Positions 1 through 12,539 of a stretch of DNA of 64,000 nucleotides are shown here, piece after piece (within the stretch, counting starts at the first letter, position 1; the number at the start of each line of letters is the position of its first letter). Location of the stretch: assembly GCA_034766995.1 (NCBI GenBank), contig CM068323.1:20568112-20632111 (forward strand), read 5' to 3'. The notes below the pieces were generated by a model that ran no database searches, was not told the origin of the DNA, and saw only the letters and a program-made list of their open reading frames with translations. The DNA comes from Acanthacorydalis orientalis. Lineage: Eukaryota; Arthropoda; Insecta; Megaloptera; Corydalidae. The translations under genes were made by a program, and so were the position numbers.

Positions 1-757
1 TCGAGTTCGAATCAAGCTAACGTTCTAGAGTTTACATTAACTTATTAAGAAAAATTACAATTCACTGATTTATGTTTTTGTACAGTTTTAAACTGGATTA
101 TATTTTTTAAAACGTGAATTTATATTTAGTAGTTCTGTAAATAATAAAAAAATAATTGTCTGCCTAGATTTAAACGAATGTATAATTTATTACATTTTTT
201 AATGAATAGAAACTTGTCTTTAATTTATATTCAAATTTATAGTACTCATTAAGTTGTCATCTTAGTTACGACTGCTACTAATTGGGACAACCTAATTTTT
301 AAATGGGAATTAAATTTCGTTTTATGTCTTTCCTGATATTTCTAGATGTAATTTAAAAACTGTGTATATTTTTAAATATTGGTTATACTAAGAACCAATT
401 TCTTAAGGATAATTATTTTAATGTATAAAAATAATAACAATCCTTAATATCGTTATTTATATTCATGAAAATCTACGTATAACACTTAAAATTTTCAGCT
501 CTAGAAATTGTCTTAAAATTTATTATATACATTTTTCAGATACATACACATCATACAAATTTATTTTAATATATCGTTTTGACATAACACACTTACTAAT
601 AAAATTGATGTTTTTTATCATAGATACTTTATGATTGAAGTTTAGGCGAAATTTGAAAAATAACACTCTTTAAACAAACTTGAAATACATTGGCGGAAAA
701 ATAAAATATAGACCTAAAATAAAAAAAATCATTTCTCACTGTCTATGTTTATAACAA

Positions 758-797
<40 letters not shown>

Positions 798-1879
798 GTG
801 TGTGTGTGTTTAGGTGTCTATATCTGCGTTTATCTTGTAATACATTGCTTTATGAAGCAATAACTTAGACATATAAAAATATTCATTTTCAATACTCGAA
901 AATAAAAAAAACGTCACATATGTTTTCCTTTAAATATGTGAAATCCTTAATACATCAGATCCCGTATGCATATAGATATATTTTTTCACTTACGGGCGAT
1001 ATAAATATGGAAAAAATACGGATCAAGGCCGACGTGGCCCATCAAGACGATGCTATATTGCGAGACGACACTGAACGAGCAAAGACCTTTTTCTTGACAC
1101 CACATATATTCGAAACAGTGGCGTACAATTCATCTTAAGCCTATTGTCACGTCAATAAAAACGATACTTTTTATAAGATGCGTTCATTTCTCTCTGTTTC
1201 AAAATCTCTTCAGTCGGATTTTAATGTAGTTCTATGTTTATTTGCTTATGTGTTTGTTTATTTCTTTTCAAGATATTTTTATATTTTAAAAATTGTTGTT
1301 GATGCTTTCGTCCATATTTTTCTCTATACTTTAATAAATGTTGAAAGAAAAATTATCAAGTTTCTATTTTTTAATATTATTTAAAACTCTATTTTATTAA
1401 GAGAACAGTGTATTTTAACGTTAAAAATTACTATTATTTTGATTACAAATCTATTTTCATGAACCGAATGTGTAATTATTTTAATCTGTTTTTGAATTAA
1501 ATTACACTTATTATATTGTTAATTCTGTGAGTTTATATGCGCTAAATACTATAACATTTTGTTTAGTAAAAATTAACAATGATTGCTTAATATATACTTT
1601 GTTTACTAGACAATGAATAATTATTAAAGATTTTTATAAAAAGCAATTTGTGGTATTTTTTGGGAATTATTTTGTGGTGGCAATTAGTTTGTGAAATTGA
1701 ATTCGACTACAACGCCAAACTATACTTTTTCTTATGAAAACTGTTTATATAAATAATTTTTACTTATTTTTCCAAAGCCTAGTAGTAATAAAATAATTAA
1801 GTTTCAAGAATTTAAAAAAATAATATCCCTCTCCGTTTCTAATGTTCTAAATGTGTCGATTGTAATATTTAGTCGATTA
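1..1879. other. AT-rich noncoding DNA with one TA/TG microsatellite
   Basis: No recognisable gene. The stretch is AT-rich with frequent stops in all frames. It contains a pure (TA)n array at about 760-794 that passes directly into (TG)n at 795-809. The short open frames at 920-1138 and 1178-1384 have no domain or family resemblance I can name and look like chance. Confidence 0.6.
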
Positions 1880-1899
1880 TCAGTACGCCACTGAACTTA

Positions 1900-2450
1900 T
1901 TTGATCCAAATAGTTCAAGAAAGTGCGAAAAAAGATATCGTAACACTGTCCAAAATAGTGGCAACGAAGCAGGCAATCGGCTGGTGGTAGGTCGGTGCAC
2001 GACGCAGTAGTACTAGAACATCGCCGCGTGAAATAACTCATAAATCTTGCGACCGCCGTAAAAATGCGTCCGAAAGTATCCAATAAATCTTAATCAGGCC
2101 GCGGCGAGCCGAGAAAAACGTGTCGCACACTCCTGCGCGGACCGCGTCTTCTTTCACGGCAGCATCGACTGACTGACTGACCGCTCGATCAAACACAAAC
2201 GAATCAATGAGACGGTCGGCCATTATGTCCGTTTGTCGACTGCGGAGATACTATTTTCGAACTGTAATAGATCACCGATGATCGGGTCGGCCACCATCAT
2301 TACCACACACGCCCGCAATTCTTTTCGTACGCCGATGACAGCGGTTCGATACTTATTTACTTTTTATACGACGAGCGCGATTTCCGATAGAAATATCGCG
2401 CGCTCGTGCGTCATTTCCGTGTTCTAATTTGTACGTTTACGTCCAGTCGG
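1900..2450. other. CpG-rich island, candidate regulatory module or untranslated exon
   Basis: Base composition changes abruptly from AT-rich flanks to a segment dense in CG dinucleotides (for example around 2095-2170 and 2290-2410). Overlapping open frames occur on both strands (minus 1880-2083 and 2038-2223, plus 2233-2427), as expected when stop codons become rare through GC content, and none resembles a known protein. Islands of this type recur through the window. A regulatory element or a noncoding first exon of a neighbouring gene is plausible, but nothing here proves function. Confidence 0.3.
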
Positions 2451-2538
2451 GTTCGAATCGATTTTCTTATACTTTGTAAGATGAACAGTTCTCTCATTTA
2501 TGTTGTTTATATTTCTTCATCATTCAAAAACGATAAAA

Positions 2539-2572
2539 ACTCATTAACACGAATCCTTTCTTGTTAATGAGT
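2539..2572. repeat. Perfect 11-bp inverted repeat (hairpin)
   Basis: ACTCATTAACA at 2539-2549 is exactly complementary to TGTTAATGAGT at 2562-2572, leaving a 12-base loop. It lies 41 bases upstream of a second, longer perfect hairpin. It could be part of a small foldback element; no flanking target duplication is evident. Confidence 0.75.
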
Positions 2573-2613
2573 ACTCAACATTTCATTCTGTCTCAACCTT
2601 TCTTTCTTTAAAA

Positions 2614-2651
2614 TAAAATACACTTATTATTAAATTAATAAGTGTATTTTA
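2614..2651. repeat. Perfect 16-bp inverted repeat (hairpin)
   Basis: The left arm at 2614-2629 (TAAAATACACTTATTA) is exactly complementary to the right arm at 2636-2651, with a 6-base loop (TTAAAT). The length and perfection suggest a recent or maintained structure, such as a foldback element core, or a transcript hairpin. The arms are too short for a typical microRNA precursor. Confidence 0.8.
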
Positions 2652-2659
2652 CAGAAGGT

Positions 2660-4469
2660 CTGTATAAATTTACTGCACCGACTCACATTTACAAGAACTA
2701 ATGAAATTACATGATTTTATTATATAATTGTTGGAAAATATTTTTTATGATTAAGATTTTTACGAAAGGATTTAATTATCATTTCGATAACTTCAAATTT
2801 AAATACAGTACTAATTTCAAAACATGTTATTAACAAATTAAAGATATAATTGATATAATAAGATAATAATTCATTCTTGATGGAATTCATAGACTAACAA
2901 TGTATATTAATTAATATTTTGTTCATGGTAACGAAACAGTTTCGATAAGATGATAGAGTAAATACATTTAAATATTTAACTTGAAAAAAAATTAAAAAAA
3001 ATATTTTCCGTGTGGTAATTATTTCTGAAAACCAGCCTGAAGTTTGGCAATACATTCAATTTGTATGATTGGGAAATAACTTTTAATTAACGTTGTAAAT
3101 ACATTCATACATACAAAATCATAACAGGCAATAAAATTAACGAACCAATAAATATTCCACCAGATCGATCAGTTCGCGGAAAGTCAACACATCGTTTTTA
3201 TTTATTTTTTTTTATTTCACAATAATTCCATTCCATCACGTCTCGTTTTCAGATATCGTGCTGTATTCATACCTAGCTTTGCGTTGCATTATCATACATT
3301 ACAGTGTTCACAGGTCGTAATCTAATTTTATCTCAGCATCATATTATAATCTGCTACAAAGCGGCGCAACGTATTTCTGTGTAAATTAGTTTTCAAATAT
3401 TTAACGCTAAGCTGTCTGAAATTATATGTATTTGCTTTGGGTAAACTCGAATATCTCGGTCTCGTCTTAATAATTTATTTATTTTGCTAATAGAACGAAG
3501 TCGCCGCTACAAAAGCTGTAATTGTTATAAGCACATTTAAATTAATACGTGTAATGTGTGTTTGCTTTAGATATTCTTTATGAGTTTTGTGTTTGTGTCG
3601 TAAATGTGGAATAGAACGCATTATATTTATTAAGATAATCTTCATACAGTGTGTAAATGTTACTAGAATTATATAAATTATTTCTAAACGATTTATTTTA
3701 AAATGAATATATCAAATATAAAAAAAAACATACAGATGAGTATATTTCATGTAGATATATTCTGATTAAAAAGTATTTTAAACTTAATAAAACATTTCAG
3801 TAATTAAATTTCATGTTATAGAATTATGAACATGTGAAAAGCAACACAACATTATTATCTATAAACTGGCCGGACTGTTCTGTATTAATTATACAGTTAA
3901 AAATAATAGCTGACTTTTTTAATTATTAGATAGAAATAATTTTACTTAAAATTCTCATAAAAATCAATTATATCTTTGAACACATATTTCTATTTATATA
4001 TGAAATTCTATACTTGTTTTCAATGTTTTCTATTCGTTATTTTTTTTGTTAGTGAAGTACAATATACACGTGTGGGTATACATAAATTTATATATATATA
4101 TATATATATATCCATATGAAAGAAATTCAATGAATTGTAAATTTATTGCTTATAGCTTTCGATATTTCGATTACTTTGCATATTTTTGACAGTGTTTTCG
4201 AAATTGTTATTTTTCGAATTGATTTGACTATACGATGTGTCAGTCGAATGAATAACTGTATTGCGAGATTATTATTAATGATTTTGTTTACGACCGATTG
4301 AAACTAATTGGAAATCGAAAACGTTGTTTAATAAACAATTTTCTCTACATTTCGTCGTAATTAATTTGGAATTTTAATTTAAGAAATTTAACTTCAGAAA
4401 ATGAAATTACAGTTTATAAATAAACTCGTCAATAAAACAAATTATAACATTTAACATTTATTTGAATTA

Positions 4470-4522
<53 letters not shown>

Positions 4523-5950
4523 TGTATGTATACTTTACAACAAAAGGTAATTTATTTATCAAAAAAATATTTTTGTCACAATATATGATTCTAGAAGATT
4601 ATAAGAATTCAAGTTACCGTTTATTTACTGACAACAGATGATTTTAGTAACAAGTTTTGTTAATGTTTTGAGACATAGACACGTTTTATAAATATTTAGT
4701 TATACAAATAACATTAAATGAAATTATTATTTATATTTTTTAATATTTCATTTCACTGACAATTACATTTAGAGCGATATTTGATTTCTTATAGATTGAT
4801 TAATGAAATTGGAAATAATACATGTAGAATAGGGATAATCGTTTGATAAATAATTACTGAAACCTTAGATAAATAAATCTATATACCACTTGGATTAAGT
4901 CCACACTGTTCTGAAAAATGAAACATATGTCACGAGCAATAAGCTTGTGATAAATGGAAATAGATTGAATGTATGAATATTGAATAAATATCATGGTTTA
5001 AATAATTTTATGTATTTAGTGAAAAAATGTATATTTTCAGTATATATAATTTTTTAGGGATATGGTATTTATAAAATGACTTGTTAAAAAGAAGAATTTA
5101 ATTAAAATATTCCTTATTTAATCTGTAATTGATTTAACAAATATAATTAATTAATATTATTTCAGATTAATTGAATTTTGAAATTGGTTCTCTTAAAATC
5201 ACTTAAATAAAAATAAAGCTTATATGCATTTTTTCATGTTAAATTAATGAATTTTATTCAATTACTGTTATAACAAGATTAATAAATGTTATAATAAATG
5301 AAAATATGCATAATTCACATACAATGTTACACAGAGAGACATATAATATTTGTTAATAACTTTAATTACAAAGTCTTTCATATAAATGTTGTAAGTGTTG
5401 TGGAATTTGTTCAGACTTCGCACTGAAACGTTGAAGTTCAATTTGCACTCGAATAAGCAAAAGTTGACTTGCATCGAAACAAAAACTTTAAAGTTCTACA
5501 TAACTTCTCACTTCACTAATTTTAAACTAGAGAATACTACACAATTCTAACTTTAACATTGTATTTATCGTATATAAATCTAAAGAAAAATAAAATGCGA
5601 CGAAAAAAAGTTTCAACTCACATCTTTACTGTTCGAGTTATATTATAGCGATCGATCTCGACGTCTAAATTCTTTAAGAAAAATATATTAAATTGTACTT
5701 CGTATGGGCATGGTTTAAATATATGGCAATGCGAACGAGATACGTATATATTCACACATTCGCACATAAATATAAATTCTACACATACGTGTGTGTGTGT
5801 GCACGTATACGTGGGCCCAAGTTTCGCAAAACTGTGGACTTTCTAATATCATATGTGTCACCATCACACATCGCGTCAACTTTTAGTAATATTTCAACGC
5901 GTTGACAGAACAAGATATCAAAATAAATTCAAGAGGAAAAAAAACATAAA
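2660..5950. other. AT-rich noncoding DNA with TA arrays
   Basis: No gene seen. It holds (TA)n arrays at about 4089-4111 and 4474-4518, a CACGTG E-box at 4067-4072 and a short GT run near 5788-5802. Between 3160 and 3520 composition is slightly less AT-rich but shows no open frame or splice-bounded exon that I can recognise. Confidence 0.6.
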
Positions 5951-5959
5951 AAAGGCGAA

Positions 5960-6180
5960 AACGTCGACCAGACTAGGACAGAAAAAACAGCGTTTAACAC
6001 GATACTATTACTTTTAATATACCTGTCAGCCGTACGTCTCGTTGAAATTCGAAATACGGACAGGATAGTTTTTCGATGTGCGCGTTTTGCGTCCTTAATG
6101 CCATTCCGACCATTATTTCCATCCGCGTCCGTCGTTTCACTCGCACGCGTCGTTAATTCTTAACGCCGTCGTAAATGCAG
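5960..6180. other. Small CpG-rich island
   Basis: About 220 bases with many CG dinucleotides (CGTCGACC near 5963, repeated CGTC/CGCG motifs at 6080-6170), between AT-rich flanks. There is no open frame of note. It may be a regulatory module; function is unproven. Confidence 0.25.
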
Positions 6181-7464
6181 ATGTTGAGTTTTTTTTTCTG
6201 AAAGAAAAAGAATTATAGTTTAAGAGTTTGTTACAGAGCTCGTAAATCAATCTGTTTTGGAATCGTGTTTAAAAACAAGCCTTCCGTATTGCGTCAATTG
6301 AGATGGTCCGTGTATTTCGGGACTCTTTTTAAATTTATTCTCATCATCATTTATCTCCGGCAATTAATTCGACTTTTTGTATCTTTGATGTGTTTTGTTT
6401 TACTGGTATTATTCGACTGGTAAGCTTTCAAAGAGTAATTACCGATACGGTTGTCTTGGGAATACAAATCTCGTGTATATGTGTTTATGTGCCTAAATAA
6501 TGTGTGTTGTTTTTTTGAGAACAAAAAAGATTATTCATGAATATATTTTTTTCACATCTTAACATAAAATAATGCAATTTCAATACTTTTCTTTTGATTC
6601 ATTATTTTTATATAATTTTTAACAATAGTATTGTGCTCAATTAAAGTTTTTCCAGAATATTTTAATTTTGCGCTCTATGACACACATGCATTTAGTATAT
6701 TAATTCCATGAAATTAAAAATAAACTCTTATAACTTGTTATAAAAAAATGTAAATGGTAATTATCTCCAAATATTTGAGTTTACTTTTCAACTTGCGTTT
6801 CTACGTCCGTGTTTAAACCTCAAAAATTATCCGAAGGATTCAAAAGAAATCACCACGAATAATCAGTATACAGAAAGACAAAACAAATAGCAATAAATTA
6901 ACATAAAAGCGATGATGGTTATTATTTTTATAAATTTCTTTTTAAGTATTACTAATTAGAAAACACAATCAAAATATTTATTAATTTAGTTTTTTTTAAA
7001 TAATACAAATTTAATGTCAAACATAAAATTTCCAGTACGATTCCATATCATACTTCTAAATATTCCTCGTGTATGTAAAAAAAAAACATAGAAAGAAATT
7101 ACGCAGAAGTTCTTTTTCCAATTTATTTTTGTGTAGTAAAAATAAATTTTAAGTACGGCCAAAAAGTTAAGCTAGAGTTGAAGTTGATCCAAACTCAATG
7201 TACTACTTTCGACGAGTAAAACGTGTACAATAAGTAATAATTCAATTCTACATGTATCTGTTTATATGTCAGTGACTACACTCAACATACAGTCAAAGTT
7301 TTCGCTCGGACTCTATCTAGGTTAAGTACTTTTCAGCAGCGAGACTTTTTCAGTAAGCGCATTTGTTCAGAGTGCTTCTCAGAAAACCCTTACCACAAGT
7401 CGCGTGATACGAAGAAATGTCATTGTTTTATTGTTACAATAACAAAAGATATTTATACATCTCA

Positions 7465-7465
<1 letters not shown>

Positions 7466-7536
<71 letters not shown>
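7466..7536. repeat. (TA)n then (GT)n compound microsatellite
   Basis: Uninterrupted TA alternation from about 7466 to 7518, then GT alternation to about 7536. The long Ile-Tyr/Cys-Val open frame across it (7417-7641) is a by-product of the repeat and not a gene. Confidence 0.95.
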
Positions 7537-7959
7537 AAAAGTGAGGATAAATGTGTGTATACAGTATTAAAGAAACCTTTTGTTTTCGAACTTGTAATAA
7601 TTAAAATTTTAATAATGCATACTCATTTGCATTGTAAATAGAAAATAAATACCTATTTAAAAATATAAATTGAATTGAAATCAGTACCATAGTTATTATT
7701 GTTCATGTTATTTGATCAGCAATTTCTTAAATTACAATATCTATGAATATGAATTGACTTGCCTAGATATGAACAATCTATTTAAAAAAAATATGAAAAA
7801 TTAATAATATATCTCCTTATTAAAAAAGACTGCATAGCAAGTCAATTTTTTTATTGATTTTCAGTTTTTCAATGTTTTTTTTCACTTTTATTTAAAGTAT
7901 AATGAATTTGAATATGAATTTTTGATGATTGTGTTTAAAATAGATGTTTTTAAATTTAG

Positions 7960-8002
7960 TACTCATTAAAATCTGTTTTAAATCAGTTGATTTTAATGAG
8001 TA
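7960..8002. repeat. Perfect 14-bp inverted repeat (hairpin)
   Basis: TACTCATTAAAATC at 7960-7973 is exactly complementary to 7989-8002, with a 15-base loop. A second imperfect hairpin (AGTTCAGTTTT / AAAACTGTACT) follows at about 8043-8072. The sequence ACTCATTAA also forms an arm of the hairpin at 2539, so a shared foldback family is possible but unproven. Confidence 0.75.
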
Positions 8003-8099
8003 TAATTTAATAAATGAATTTTAAATAGTAATATTTTATTACAAGTTCAGTTTTACTTGAAAAACTGTACTTATTAAGATCCAGTGAAAAAAGATATAA

Positions 8100-9106
8100 T
8101 ATCGCTTGTAGGAGCAATGAATCAGAATAGCAACTCAAATAAAGATGATGAGAATATTACTCACAAAAGTTATAAAATTGAACTAAAAAATATTTAACAC
8201 AGTGTAAAAAATGTACTTTATATCTGAAGTATAAGGAATACATTGATAAAATTTTGCTTACTAATAATTATCTCTTCTTACTTTTTATAACTTCCTTTTT
8301 TGGAATAATCTATCGAATGAATGAAAAGTTGAATGTTTCATCATTAATTGAAAAATATAAGAGAAAAAAATACTAGAATGTTTAACAAAGTTTGATTATA
8401 ATTATAAAGTTACAAGAAACTCTATCACATATAAAAGTATAATATTTTATTCATATCTTTAAAATATATTTTTTTTATCAATATTTGTAAGAATTTCCGA
8501 TGTGAAATAGTTTCGTATCACAAATACTTACAATATCATATTTGTAATTTATATTTTTCAAGATAGGTATCAGAAAGTTTTTTTTTCTGCTTAAACTATA
8601 AACTTCGTCGAAAAATTTTCAATAAAACACAACTTTATCAAAGTTTTTTCACTCCATTTAAATTTCATTAAGTGTATATAACTAGATTAAAAGTTCACTA
8701 TTGACTTTCAACATAACTACGTTAAAAAGTATACGGATAGTCAATAATATAACAAAAACTTTTTTTAATAATTGGACCATTTTTCAATAACATCTTTATT
8801 TCATATATTAAAAAGATTTTTTTATATGGTTACAATGTTATCTGCATTTTTATATTATCGATTATTGTACACTATCGGAATAGATGATGCTCTAAAATCA
8901 GAATACATCATGATTTTACATGACAATACATCTTCAATACTATGTATTGTGTACTTTTGATGACGAACATGTTTAAAATTTAAAAAGTAAAAATGTTTTG
9001 AGTATATTTTACATGAATTTGGAACATAAACTACATAAATGTACATAATGATTTTCAGTTATTGAAGAAAGATTTTTCTGTATGGATAATATGTTCATTT
9101 GTAAAG

Positions 9107-9147
<41 letters not shown>

Positions 9148-9350
9148 TTAATTAAATCAGTATAGAATAATAAACATTTATATGAATCTGTAATTTGATT
9201 TTCCTGATACAAAACTCAAATTCACATTAATAATATAAATTTGAAAATTGACAATTTTCAATGGAAGCATTTTAACCATAAATTTAATGATATAAAAACA
9301 TTATATGGAGTGTAGTAACAATAACAAATAATTCAATTTCAACATAATAT
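8100..9350. other. AT-rich noncoding DNA
   Basis: No gene seen. It contains a (TA)n array at about 9113-9147. The two overlapping short open frames around 8772-9046 lie on opposite strands and lack any recognisable domain. Confidence 0.55.
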
Positions 9351-9357
9351 CATACAT

Positions 9358-9358
9358 G

Positions 9359-9392
<34 letters not shown>

Positions 9393-9605
9393 ATTATATA
9401 TATATGTATATATGTAATTATATGTATGTATATATATAATTATATATATATATATATATAATTATATATATATATATATAATTATATATATATATATAAT
9501 TATATATATATATATAATTATATATATATATATATATAATTATATATATATATATATATATAATTATATATATATATATATATAATTATATATATATATA
9601 TATAT

Positions 9606-9646
<41 letters not shown>
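9358..9646. repeat. Compound TA / AATTA minisatellite
   Basis: About 290 bases of TA alternation regularly broken by an AATT step, giving units of roughly 18-24 bases (TA run plus TAAT). At least eight interruptions are visible. Every interruption keeps the array self-complementary (AATT is its own complement), so the tract can form long cruciforms. A plain (TA)n array follows at about 9802-9838. Confidence 0.9.
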
Positions 9647-9647
<1 letters not shown>

Positions 9648-9799
9648 TTGATAAGGAAAGAATAAAATAATACAACGATTAATATTATTAATAATTTTTA
9701 ATTTTATTTTTTATATTTTAATTTTTCTGGGAAATCATAAAGTACTTTATAAAATATCAATTAAATAAGTGTTAAGAATGGCATTAGTGATCTATCTAT

Positions 9800-9841
<42 letters not shown>

Positions 9842-9849
9842 GCTTTTAT

Positions 9850-11235
9850 GGTACGTTATAAGTCTATAGAACAAACTGCGAACTCTTTCATCAAGCGCGT
9901 TTCCAGTGCACGTAAATAACATCATTTCTCGTAGAAAGAAGAACGATTTCCGGTTGTGGCATTAGCGTCACGAATTTCGACTTTGAATAGCGAAAATTCA
10001 CCTCCAGACTAGTATTCCTCAAGTACGATCAACACTAATACGTTCATGTATTTACGGTACTACTGTATTCTGTGTACCTATACAAAATGCTCATAAAGAT
10101 ATACGTACGTACATTCGTCTCATAGTGTATTATTTTTATCCAATCGAATTTCTTGAAGGTTTCGTCTGTTATATGAATAGAAGACAAAGAAAGTCTACTA
10201 TTGGATATTAGATGAGATTTTTAAGACTTTTTGTATTGTATAAAGTTTCGACCCAGCTCGTTTTATAAGTTATTTACATATTAATTTTCTCTTTTAACAT
10301 ATTCTTCAGAGGATCTCTTTTATGTTATAGTTCAATTTAAAATATCTAACAGCCACTTTCATAATTTTTGTTAGGTATCAGCTACTCTTTATATGAAATA
10401 CTTTGATCTAAGTATTCTAAATTGATGTAGAATGAGAATTAAACACTATGGCGAGATTCGCTTTAAAAAAATAATTGAATACTTTCAAAACCAATTTTCT
10501 TTCATATAAAACATAATTATTTTAATTATAATAAATCTTATTATTATGCTACTTCCTTCAATTACATGAATACCATTTTTAAATGCAACTGTTGATACTT
10601 TTTTTAAATATTTTTATATACTCGTAGTTAACTTTTAAATATAATAAACACTATTAATACAAATGTTTCGGTGGCATTAAAATATAATCATTGTAAAATA
10701 AATACGTAGATGTTACTTTTAAAAACAGAATAAATATACAAATAGCTATGATTAAAACATGAAATTTACTCGGTATTACTTAAATCCCTACTCCTAATTC
10801 CTCTGCGTAATAAAAGTGCAAAGAAACTAATTAAAAGTCGCACAAGAACTTAAATTGAAATCAAATTCTCCTTCATTATTTATTCTGTTATGAAAACAGT
10901 ACGTCATTGACATTAAACGAAATTCATATCTTTAAGTATAATAAATTTGAGTAGTTCGAAATGAAATAGAAATCTTTCAAATTATTCCTTTAAACTTTAT
11001 AATCTATATATCAGTTTGTATTACAAAGCACTTGTTTTGTACGAATAATCGAGACGGAAGCAATAAATCCAATTTCAATTTAATATATACTTTTTGACGA
11101 ATATTGAGTTTAAAGAGAATCGAATAATATTGATTTAGAAGTAAGTTGACAATCGTTTTGAAAATTTCAAAGGAGAAGTTATTTGATAACTTTTTTGTTG
11201 TAAACTGAACGTTTATCAACTTATTTATTATTAAC

Positions 11236-11283
<48 letters not shown>

Positions 11284-11890
11284 TAGAAGTAATTTTTAAT
11301 AAGAGAATCATTTGTATATAAAATATTTTATTTCGTGGAAAATACGACAAATCATTACCTGTCAAAGAAAAGGATTCAATTTTATTTATACATGTAAAAA
11401 AATAGAAATTATTAATCCATTTGTTGATAATGATTATATATTTATATAAATTTATCATAAGTAAATATTTTAACTATTTCGAGTGAAATGAGATTTTTGT
11501 TTAAAATATTTTTGTATATTAGAAAATATCTATAATAATTCTTATTTAGTTAAAAAATCAATAGAGATATTACTTCTGATAAAAAATAAGCAAACGATTC
11601 TATTATTATAACAACATTTTTTAATTTACATTTAGCAAACATGTTTCGCATCGAAGAGTCAATTTCAAATGTTAACAAAGTTTGAAATTACAAAATTATT
11701 AAAAACAAGAAAATGAAATTCAATATCAAGTTTCATATTTTGCAGCGTTGATCTGATTGATGTTTGATGAAATAAGAGTTTGAAGTAAATTCAATATTTT
11801 GTTATTCGAAAATCAGAATGTTTTCTAAATTAGAATATATTTTTATTTGATATGAAAGAAAAGTTTGTACAAATGTTATTGAAGTATAAA
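9850..11890. other. AT-rich noncoding DNA with a mildly GC-richer patch
   Basis: No gene seen. The patch 9880-10030 has more CG dinucleotides than its surroundings but no usable open frame. A (TA)n array occupies about 11239-11281. The minus-strand open frames 11004-11219 and 11231-11458 show no known domain. Confidence 0.5.
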
Positions 11891-11894
11891 AATA

Positions 11895-12467
11895 TTAGGT
11901 TGGTAGGAAAATAATTGCCGGGTTTTCTTTCTGAATTCTAACCTTATTTTTTTCAATGAAAATGTCATTTCAGCGTGTTCATGTTAATATGCTTTTAAAG
12001 TATATTTTTCGGTCTGAATTTTGATAATATCGACTTTGATTTTATTATTAATTTTGCTTCAAATTGAGTTACTGGATTAAAGATAGAAAAGAAGCAAATA
12101 AGAGCTTTTTTGCATGAGTTCAAAACGGGTAATAAAGCAGCAGAAACTGTTCATAAATTGAATGATGATTTTAATGTGGATACTGTTAAAGAATGTACGG
12201 TAAAATGATGATTTCAAAAATTTCGTAGTGGGAAAGAGAGGCTTGAAGATGAAGAAGATCGCAGGCATCCTTCTTCAGTTCATAATGACCAACTGAAGAC
12301 GTTAGTTGAATCATAACCATGCACAATAATTCGAGAGCTTGCACAAATGTTAGGCGTTAGTCATCCAACAGTTATGGACCACTTAAGACAGCTTGGAAAA
12401 TCCAAAAAGCCATAAATGTATACGAATTTGAAAGTCGTAAACAGCAATTATTTTTCTACCAACCTAG
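11895..12467 (+). mobile_element. Internally deleted mariner (Tc1/mariner) element, mellifera type
   Basis: A complete but non-autonomous 573-bp mariner copy. The left terminal inverted repeat begins TTAGGTTGGTAGGAAAATAA at 11895. The right end (about 12440-12467) reads, on the minus strand, CTAGGTTGGTAGAAAAATAA, so the ends match with few differences. A TA dinucleotide flanks each side (11893-11894 and 12468-12469), the expected target duplication of mariners. The terminus pattern GGTTGG..AA..AATTGC resembles mellifera-group mariners known from Hymenoptera. Between the ends is the 5' part of a transposase frame and then a jump straight to the 3' terminus, so the catalytic DDD domain is gone. 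The copy could move only in trans. Confidence 0.85.
12080..12411 (+). pseudogene. Mariner transposase N-terminal fragment (DNA-binding part), inactivated
   Basis: One reading frame translates to the mariner N-terminal region, with the motifs IRAFLHEFKTGNKAAET (first helix-turn-helix), WFQKFRSG, then RRHPSS and a second helix-turn-helix ending GVSHPTVMDHLRQLGK. In functional mariners this part binds the terminal repeats. At least two in-frame stops interrupt it: one just before WFQKF (near 12207) and one just before PCTII (near 12316). The frame stops at 12412-12414, where a full element would continue into the catalytic core; that core is deleted. The fragment is clearly dead, and it sits inside the element with intact ends described for 11895-12467. 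Confidence 0.85.
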
Positions 12468-12539
12468 TAATAAAATGCTTCAAAATTTAAAATAAAACAG
12501 AGCATTACCAGATTAAAAGATTAAAACAGATCTAATTAT

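Noticed and set aside
2449..2460. GGTTCGAATC resembling a tRNA T loop, and a similar GTTCGAATC at window start (5-13)
   Set aside because: Flanking bases do not form the T stem, and no anticodon arm, D arm or acceptor stem can be drawn.
7417..7641. Long open frames coding for Ile-Tyr runs, here and at 21389-21739, 38571-38890, 56627-56924 and 58680-58761
   Set aside because: They are translations of (TA)n arrays, which contain no stop in two of three frames; no start, splice or domain supports a protein.
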